NCBI GenBank assembly: GCA_965205165.1
Contig: OZ242037.1
Span: 1,488,001 to 1,552,000 of the forward strand
DNA: 64,000 nucleotides
Direction of reading: 5' to 3'
Origin: CBDESM01 sp965205165
GTDB lineage: Bacteria; Chloroflexota; Dehalococcoidia; Bin125
Numbering within the stretch: position 1 is the first letter of the stretch; the number at the start of each line of letters is the position of its first letter. Position numbers and translations under genes: made by a program. Below, piece after piece: positions 58,619 through 64,000 of the stretch. Below the pieces are notes generated by a model. The model worked only from the letters and a program-made list of their open reading frames with translations, was not told where the DNA came from and did no database searches.

Positions 58619-59388
58619 CCTCCTCGGGGGCGGGGGCCGAGGCGCGCTTCGCCGTTGCCGTGCAGGGCGGTGTGGAGCGCTTCGGCGTGGGCGCGGCGGG
58701 CGCGGGCGTCGTCGATGGGTTCGAGGGTACCGTCGCCGCAGCGTCGTTCGAGGGCGAGGGAGATGAGGCGGTCGCAGAAGCGGGGGTTCTTGGGGAGGAG
58801 CGCGCCGTGGAGGTAGGTGCCGAAGCAGTTTCGGGAGCGCGCGCCTTCGGAGCCGTCGCCGCCGTTGTTGCCGAAGCCGGCGGCGACGTCGGCGAGGGGG
58901 GGCTGGGCGGCGGCGAGGTAGGTGCGGCCGCCGTGGTTTTCGAAGCCGACGAGGGTGCCGCCTTCCCAGAGAGCGGCGACGTTGCCGACGCAGCGGGCGG
59001 TGGCGGGGCCTGGGTGGAGGGAGACGAGGTCGAAGACGGCTGCGCCTTCGATGATGCGGCCGTCGATGCCGCGGTAGTGGCGGCCGAAGAGCTGGTAGCC
59101 GCCGCAGACGGCTAGGGCGACTTTGCCGTCGTCGCGGTAGCGGCGGAGTTGCTGGGCGCGGGAGGCGAGGTCGGCTTCGATGCGGCGCTGCTCGCGGTCT
59201 TGTCCGCCGCCGACGAGCAGGATGTCGGTTTCGGCGGGGTCCCAATCGCCGCCGATGCGGACGTGTTCGAGGTCGACTTGGATGCCGCGTTGGGCGCAGC
59301 GGTGCTGGACGGCCATGGCGTTGCCGCGGTCGCCGTAGATGTTGAGGAGATCGGAGTAGAGGACGGAGACGCGGAGGGAGCGGGTCAT
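58615..59388 (-). CDS. gatD: Lipid II isoglutaminyl synthase, glutaminase subunit GatD
   Basis: The 257-residue protein is a class I glutamine amidotransferase: DILLVGGGQDREQ, the catalytic Cys in AVCGGYQLFG and the catalytic His in GTYLHGALLPKN. VSVLYSDLLNIYGDRGN is typical of GatD. With MurT it amidates D-glutamate in lipid II. The gene follows murT with an ATGA overlap. Confidence 0.93.
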   Translation of the reverse strand: MTRSLRVSVLYSDLLNIYGDRGNAMAVQHRCAQRGIQVDLEHVRIGGDWDPAETDILLVGGGQDREQRRIEADLASRAQQLRRYRDDGKVALAVCGGYQLFGRHYRGIDGRIIEGAAVFDLVSLHPGPATARCVGNVAALWEGGTLVGFENHGGRTYLAAAQPPLADVAAGFGNNGGDGSEGARSRNCFGTYLHGALLPKNPRFCDRLISLALERRCGDGTLEPIDDARARRAHAEALHTALHGNGEARLGPRPRGG

Positions 59389-60839
59389 GCGGGTGCTCCG
59401 TCGGGTTGCCACCAGGCGGGGGCGGAGGCGTCGGCGGCGAGGAGGGAGCGGATGGCGAGGAGCGCGGTGTAGGTGGGGAGGACGACGAGTTCGGCGCGGG
59501 GGGGGATGGAGCGGAGGGCGCAGCGGAGGGCGTCGGCGGGGTCGCGGTGGATTGGGAGCGCGGGTGGCGGGAAGCCGGCGTACTCGAGGCGGAGGGCGAG
59601 GTCGGCGGCGCGGCGGCCGCCGATGGCGAGGGATTCGACGTGGGGGGCCTGGGATTCCCAATCGGTGTCCCAGATCCAGGAGACGTCTTCGCCGTCGGCT
59701 GCGCCGTCGTTGAGGAGGACGAGGAGGTGGTGGCGGTCGGCGGGGAGCTGGAGGGTGCGGAGGGCCTGGTTCATGCCGGCGGGGTTCTTGCCGAGCAGGA
59801 TGCGGATGTTGCGGTCGCCGGCTTGGATGCGTTCTTGGCGGCCGAAGACGGGTTGGTGGCGCTGGAGGGAGCGGGCGATGGCGTCGGCGGGGATGGTGAG
59901 GGCGTGGGCGGCGGCGGCGGCGGCGAGGGCGTTGCAGACGCTGTAGAGGCCTTGTGCGGGGAGTTCGACGGGCTGGGGGGATTGGCCGAGGTTGAGGGTG
60001 AAGTTGATGCGGTCGGGGTGTTCGGAGATGGCGGAGGCGGAGACGGCGGGGGCGGAGCGGGCTGCGCCGGCGTCGGTGCGCCAGTGGCCGAGGTGCGCGA
60101 AGAAGCGGCGGTCGTAGCGGAAGTCCTGGCCGCTGTCGGGGTCCCAGACGGCGTCGAGGGGTTCGGCGTCGGGTGCGTCGGAGGGTGCGTCGTCGATGCC
60201 GAAGCGGAGGACGGGGCCGGGGGCGGAGCGGGCGAGGGGGTCGAGCAGGGGGTCGTCGGCGTTGATGATGACGGAGGTTTCGGGGGGGAGGGTTTCGAGG
60301 GCGGCGCGCCAGCGCTGGGCGACGGCTTCGATTTCGCCGTAGCGGTCGAGTTGGTCGCGCATGAGGTTGGTGAAGAGGAGGACGGGGGGTTCGGGTGCGT
60401 CGGGGGAGATGACGGCGCGGGCGATGGCTGGGAGGGCGGCTTCGTCGGTTTCGAAGACGGCGGTGCGGCCGGGGGGGAGGGAACCGTGGGGCGCGGCGGA
60501 GTCGATCAGGGAGGCGAGGACGCCGCGGAGGAGGTTGGAGCCGGAGTGGTTGTGGAGGACTTGCCGGCGGTCTTGTCGGAGGATGCGGGCGAGCATGGAG
60601 CTGGTGGTGGTTTTGCCGTTGGTGCCGGTGACGAGGATGACGCGTTGGAGGTTGCGCGCGAGGTTGGGGGCGGCGGCGGGGTCGATGCGCTGGGCGAGGA
60701 GTCCGGGGAGGGCGGTGCCGCCGGAGCCGGAGGCGCGCATGGCTCGGCGGGCGGCCTTGCCGGCGATGACGGCGGCGGCGGTGCGGGGGTTCACGGCGCG
60801 GGGGTTCACCATGCGGGAGCTCACTGCGCGGAGACTCAC
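59385..60839 (-). CDS. murT: Lipid II isoglutaminyl synthase, ligase subunit MurT
   Basis: A GTG start at 60839 overlaps the stop of the M50 gene (GTGA), giving ~484 residues. ATG at 60812 is an alternative. The Mur ligase P-loop VTGTNGKTTTSSML, HNHSGSNLLRG, LLFTNLMRDQLDRYGE and a C-terminal domain with LLGKNPAGMNQAL (the DUF1727 type) identify MurT. It activates the glutamate carboxyl with ATP and receives ammonia from GatD. A zinc-ribbon insert seen in some MurT proteins is not obvious here. Confidence 0.93.
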   Translation of the reverse strand: MSLRAVSSRMVNPRAVNPRTAAAVIAGKAARRAMRASGSGGTALPGLLAQRIDPAAAPNLARNLQRVILVTGTNGKTTTSSMLARILRQDRRQVLHNHSGSNLLRGVLASLIDSAAPHGSLPPGRTAVFETDEAALPAIARAVISPDAPEPPVLLFTNLMRDQLDRYGEIEAVAQRWRAALETLPPETSVIINADDPLLDPLARSAPGPVLRFGIDDAPSDAPDAEPLDAVWDPDSGQDFRYDRRFFAHLGHWRTDAGAARSAPAVSASAISEHPDRINFTLNLGQSPQPVELPAQGLYSVCNALAAAAAAHALTIPADAIARSLQRHQPVFGRQERIQAGDRNIRILLGKNPAGMNQALRTLQLPADRHHLLVLLNDGAADGEDVSWIWDTDWESQAPHVESLAIGGRRAADLALRLEYAGFPPPALPIHRDPADALRCALRSIPPRAELVVLPTYTALLAIRSLLAADASAPAWWQPDGAPA

Positions 60840-61993
60840 GGGGCGGGGGGGGCGGGCTGGGGTTCGCGGAGGGCGGCGATGATTTGGTCGACGCCGACGA
60901 GGCCGAGCAGGCGGCCGTCGGAGACGACGGGGAGGAGGCGGGGGGCGTCGTCGGCTTGGAGGCGCTTGAGTGCTTCGTCGGCGCGTGCGTCGGGGTCGAT
61001 GGGGGTGAGGGAGTGCGCGGGGATCATGACGTCGCGGACGCGGGAGGCGTTGTAGCGGGAGTCGTCGAGGAGGAGGATGGCGGAGGCTGGGAGGATGCCG
61101 ATGACGGTGTCGCGGTCGCGGTCGCGGACGAAGAAGGCTTCGCGGTGGTCGAGGCGGGCGCGGCGGGGGGCGGCTTGGATGACGAGGAAGTCGGCGTCGA
61201 CGGTGCGTCCGATGGTGGGCTGGAGCATGAGTTCGCCGACGCGGCGCTCGTGGAGGTCGTGCTGGAGTTCGGCGCTGCGTGCGGCGTGGCGGGCCTGGGT
61301 CCAGAGGAGGAAGCCGACGACGAGGGGCCAGAGTCCGGCGGTGCCGCGGACGATGTCGCTCTGGATGACGCCGAGGAGTCCGAGCGCGCCGACCGCGAAG
61401 AGGAAGGCGGCGAAGATTTGGCCGAGGGCGGCGGCGGCGCGGGTGGCGCGGTAGGGGGAGCCGGTGAGTTTCCAGATGAGGGAGCGGAAGATGTGGCCGC
61501 CGTCGAGCGGGAAGCCGGGGAGGAGGTTGAAGATGCCGACGATGAGGTTCATTGCGCCGAGCAGGTAGAGGAGGCGGCCGATGGGGGTTTCGTTGCCGAA
61601 GACGAGGAGGCCGAGGATGGCGAGGATTGCGCCGATGAGGAGGTTGGCGAGGGGGCCGACGACGGAGATGGCGAATTCGTGGCCGGGTTTGGCGGGGTCG
61701 TCCTTGATCATGGAGTAGCCGCCGAAGAAGACGAGGGTGATGGAGGCGACTTGGAGGCCAAGTTTGCGGGCCATGAGGCTGTGGGCGAGTTCGTGGATGA
61801 GGATGGAGCCGAAGAGGACGAAGCCGCCGAAGAAGGCGAAGCCCCAGCGCTGGAGGTCGTCGGCGATGTCGAGGAGTTCGGAGAGCCACCAGACGGCGAG
61901 GAAGAAGATGAGGAAGAAGGAGAGGTCGAGGATGACGGGGATGCCGAAGATGCGGCCGATGCGGAAGCCGCCGCCGAGCATGCCGAGTTTCAT
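60836..61993 (-). CDS. Site-2-type M50 metalloprotease with CBS domains
   Basis: The 385-residue protein has several TM segments with zinc motif ILIHELAHSLMA and the second motif IFNLLPGFPLDGGHIFRS, followed by a C-terminal CBS pair (VMIPAHSLTPIDPDARADEAL, RLLGLVGVDQIIAALR). This is the SpoIVFB/Rip-like intramembrane protease form in which CBS domains sense nucleotides. Its position before murT-gatD may be coincidental or may link wall status with proteolysis of a regulator. No anti-sigma target is visible. Confidence 0.92.
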   Translation of the reverse strand: MKLGMLGGGFRIGRIFGIPVILDLSFFLIFFLAVWWLSELLDIADDLQRWGFAFFGGFVLFGSILIHELAHSLMARKLGLQVASITLVFFGGYSMIKDDPAKPGHEFAISVVGPLANLLIGAILAILGLLVFGNETPIGRLLYLLGAMNLIVGIFNLLPGFPLDGGHIFRSLIWKLTGSPYRATRAAAALGQIFAAFLFAVGALGLLGVIQSDIVRGTAGLWPLVVGFLLWTQARHAARSAELQHDLHERRVGELMLQPTIGRTVDADFLVIQAAPRRARLDHREAFFVRDRDRDTVIGILPASAILLLDDSRYNASRVRDVMIPAHSLTPIDPDARADEALKRLQADDAPRLLPVVSDGRLLGLVGVDQIIAALREPQPAPPAP

Positions 61994-62072
61994 GCCACCA
62001 TCATATGACGGGGGGCGAAGGGGAGGGTTCGGGGGGTGATCGGGGCGCGATCGAGTGGTGATCGGGGGCCGA

Positions 62073-63206
62073 TCAGATTGGGGGAGCGGGGGTGTTGATC
62101 TCGAGGAGGGGCGGGAGGCGTTGGCGGGGGTCGAGGTGGTGGATGGCGACCGGCTCGTTGGGCTGGTCGGAGGGGTAGGGGTTGAAGATTCTGGTGTTGA
62201 GGGCGATGGCGGCCTCGAGTCCGTAGCGGGGGGAGTGGTCGGGGAGGTAGAGGGTTTGGAAGTCGGGGGGGTGGTAGAGGTTTTGGGGCTTGCGGTCGTG
62301 GTAGGTGGCGGTCCACTTGGGTTTTGTGTAGGGGTCTTGGGCGTGGCGGCGGCGGGGGAGTTTGGGGGCTCTGGCCGGCGGGTCGGGGACGGTTTCGCCG
62401 GAGAGGCGGCGGGCGAAGCAGAGGGTTTCTTCGGGGGTTCGGAGGCTGATGAAGATGTTGCCGCTGGGGGCGGCGGGGGACATGAGCAGGCGGGCGCGCT
62501 TGGTTTTGAGGATGTCGTTGATGGTGTCGATTAGGGACTGGGCGTGGATTTTGAGTTCTTGGCGTTCGGCTTTGACTTTGTTGGCGTAGTAGGGGGCTTG
62601 GCGGAAGATGTCCTTGGGGTCGAGGTTTTTGTCGACGGCGCGGTCGGCGAGTTCGCGGCGGTGTTGGGGTTCGGCGCGGTGGAGTTCGTTGGCGGCGGCT
62701 TCGGAGAGTTGGCCGGTGGCGACGAGGTCTTGGATGTAGGGGTCGAGTTGGAGGAGGTTGAGGGAGCGTGCGACGAGTTCGGGGTCGATGGAGAGTTTTC
62801 GGGCGGAGTGGTCTTTGCCGATGCGGGAGAGGGCGTTGGCTTGGTCGATGGGGTTGAGGGGTTTGCGGGCGATGTTTTCGGCGAGGTTGAGGGTGGCGGG
62901 GTCGGCGGTTTCGGCGGTGGTGATCACGACCGGGACGCGGGTGAGGTTGGCGGCGATGGCGGCGGTTTTGCGGCGTCGGCCAGAGATGATTTCGAGGCCG
63001 TCTTGGGTTTTGCGGGCGAGGATGGGTTGGAGGAGGCCGAACTGCTTGACGGAGTGGATGAGCTGGTGTTCGGGGTGGTCGAAGGTGGTGGGCGGGTTGT
63101 CGTCGTGGTCGGTTCTGGGGTGTTCTTGGGGCACGATGAGGTCGTTGGGGTCGGCGTAGGTGAATTGGAGGTCGCCGGGCTGTGTGGGCTGGCTGTCTTT
63201 GCACAT
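62073..63206 (-). CDS. Second ParB-like protein (stand-alone)
   Basis: The 377-residue protein has a ParB/Srx-type nuclease-like N-domain (LIHSVKQFGLLQPILAR, EIISGRRRKTAAIAAN), LAENIARKPLNPIDQANALSRIG, and an HTH-like segment. The C-terminal half (KVKAERQELKIHAQ... PRRRHAQDPYTKPKW) has no match. It has no ParA partner nearby, unlike the 36.6-kb parB. It may regulate transcription or bind its own sites. Many prolines and acidic ends suggest a flexible tail. Confidence 0.8.
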   Translation of the reverse strand: MCKDSQPTQPGDLQFTYADPNDLIVPQEHPRTDHDDNPPTTFDHPEHQLIHSVKQFGLLQPILARKTQDGLEIISGRRRKTAAIAANLTRVPVVITTAETADPATLNLAENIARKPLNPIDQANALSRIGKDHSARKLSIDPELVARSLNLLQLDPYIQDLVATGQLSEAAANELHRAEPQHRRELADRAVDKNLDPKDIFRQAPYYANKVKAERQELKIHAQSLIDTINDILKTKRARLLMSPAAPSGNIFISLRTPEETLCFARRLSGETVPDPPARAPKLPRRRHAQDPYTKPKWTATYHDRKPQNLYHPPDFQTLYLPDHSPRYGLEAAIALNTRIFNPYPSDQPNEPVAIHHLDPRQRLPPLLEINTPAPPI

Positions 63207-63252
63207 GCGTGCGATGGTAGGCGGAACAGAGGAAGGCGGGGCGTGTCGTGGT

Positions 63253-64000
63253 TTACAGATGGGGTTCTAGGGCGGCGGGGAGGTGGGCGACGCTGGGGAG
63301 GGAGAGGTGGGGTTCGACGCCGGGGACGTGTTTTTGGCCGACTTGGATGGTCAGGGCGAAGCCGAGGTTGCGTGCGCCGATGATGTCGGCTTCGGGGGTG
63401 TCGCCGATGAAGGCGGATTCTTCGGGGGGGATGGCGAGTTGGTCTAGGGCGGCTTGGAAGATTTCGGGGCCGGGTTTCCAGGAGCGGACTACGTCGGACC
63501 AGGCGAAGGCTTGGAAGTGGGGGCCGAGGTTGCGGGCGTGCAGCATGCGTTCGAGGACGGGGCCTGGTGCGAGGCCGGTGTTGCAGACGACGGCCATGCG
63601 GAAGCCGCGGCGGGAGAGTGATTGGAGGGCTTGGGGGATGCCGTCGATGATGTCTGGGGGTTCCCAGAGCGGGGAGTCGAAGACGGCGCGGCGGACGGCG
63701 GCGATGGTTTGATCGGACGGGCGGGCGGCGGGGCAGCGGCGCTGCATGCCTTGGAAGACGGCGTCGAAGCGGTCTTGGCCGGAGAGGTCGATGTTGCGCT
63801 GGTGGGCTAGGACGAGTGCGTCGATGGCGTCGCGGACGGCGGCGGGGGCTGCGGCAATGGCTTCTTCACCAGCGCCGGCGGCTTGGAAGGCTTGGGCGAG
63901 GATGCGTTCGCGTCGGGCGACGCGGCGTTGGCCGCCGCCTGGGGCGTCGCGGATGAGGGTGCCCCAGAGGTCGAAGCAGAGAGCGCGGATGCGGGTTTGG
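63253..64000 (-). CDS. HAD-family hydrolase, cut by the right edge
   Basis: Reading leftward from the edge gives RIRALCFDLWGTLIRDAPGG, the HAD nucleophile motif (DxWGT variant). FRMAVVCNTGLAPG, SWKPGPEIFQAALDQL and FIGDTPEADIIGARNLG then cover motifs II to IV. The start codon lies beyond position 64000, while the stop is at 63253. Phosphatase activity on a small metabolite is expected. The nearest in-window ATG (63747) is internal. Confidence 0.87.
   Translation of the reverse strand, partial: QTRIRALCFDLWGTLIRDAPGGGQRRVARRERILAQAFQAAGAGEEAIAAAPAAVRDAIDALVLAHQRNIDLSGQDRFDAVFQGMQRRCPAARPSDQTIAAVRRAVFDSPLWEPPDIIDGIPQALQSLSRRGFRMAVVCNTGLAPGPVLERMLHARNLGPHFQAFAWSDVVRSWKPGPEIFQAALDQLAIPPEESAFIGDTPEADIIGARNLGFALTIQVGQKHVPGVEPHLSLPSVAHLPAALEPHL

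Noticed and set aside
59406..62008. Long plus-strand frames of 549 and 374 codons across murT and the M50 gene
   Set aside because: Shadows caused by extreme G-richness of the plus strand; the real proteins are on the minus strand.

Overview
The window is very GC-rich bacterial chromosome of roughly 70% GC, judged by eye. It is tightly packed, and 4-base ATGA/GTGA overlaps between genes are common. The gene content fits a Gram-positive-like or monoderm lineage that uses coenzyme F420, most plausibly a Chloroflexota (Dehalococcoidia/SAR202-like, marine or host-associated). The supporting genes are a MurT-GatD pair, two F420-type luciferase-like oxidoreductases, a BKACE enzyme, a class III CoA-transferase and many lipoproteins, with no outer-membrane genes seen. 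This assignment is an inference; no rRNA or tRNA gene is visible.

Layout. 0-8 kb: moaA (cut by the left edge), rdgB, class I aldolase and fbp on the minus strand; folC, fabF and a periplasmic binding protein on the plus strand; a SWIM-finger protein; a frameshifted thpR. 8.1-10.2 kb: a less GC-rich patch with two paralogous small membrane proteins, a lipoprotein and a secreted M23-type peptidase. 10.7-12.5 kb: split transketolase. 12.6-15 kb: a probable integrated-element remnant (palindromes, two 34-bp tandem repeats, a RepA/KaiC-like ATPase with two small partners, and an 80-bp imperfect palindrome at its end). 15.4-26.7 kb: a long minus-strand run of HAD pair, DUF3500, proA, MFS pair, PNPOx-like, BKACE and LLM pair. 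26.8-31.5 kb: MoxR, alanine racemase and a lipoprotein lytic transglycosylase. 31.6-41.4 kb: an origin-type core cluster (rpmH, rnpA, yidD, two perfect parS sites, a beta-propeller lipoprotein, yidC, jag, parA, parB, ricT/PSP1, holB, lysA).

41.4-56.3 kb is accessory. It holds Panacea-type toxin-antitoxin modules, one of them split by a segment between 16-bp direct repeats. It also holds a secreted Ig-like repeat protein, two convergent small-protein/membrane-protein modules, two Uma2 copies, an AhpD-like gene with an in-frame TGA exactly where its redox Cys codon should be (candidate selenoprotein), a two-domain CoA-transferase, and an AT-richer island encoding a compact bacterial ubiquitin-like conjugation operon (Ubl, E2-like, JAB-E1 fusion). 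56.4-64 kb: crotonase, M23 peptidase, HMA protein, GatD, MurT, M50 protease, a second ParB-like protein and a HAD hydrolase cut by the right edge.

How the genes work together. parA/parB with the two parS sites form a chromosome segregation system next to the ribosome/membrane-insertion cluster, which suggests that oriC is near. MurT/GatD, lysA, alr, the lytic transglycosylase and the M23 enzymes serve the cell wall. Tandem duplication of neighbouring genes is a strong theme. The two observations most worth following are the ubiquitin-like operon (54204-56236) and the UGA-interrupted AhpD gene (49532-50692).
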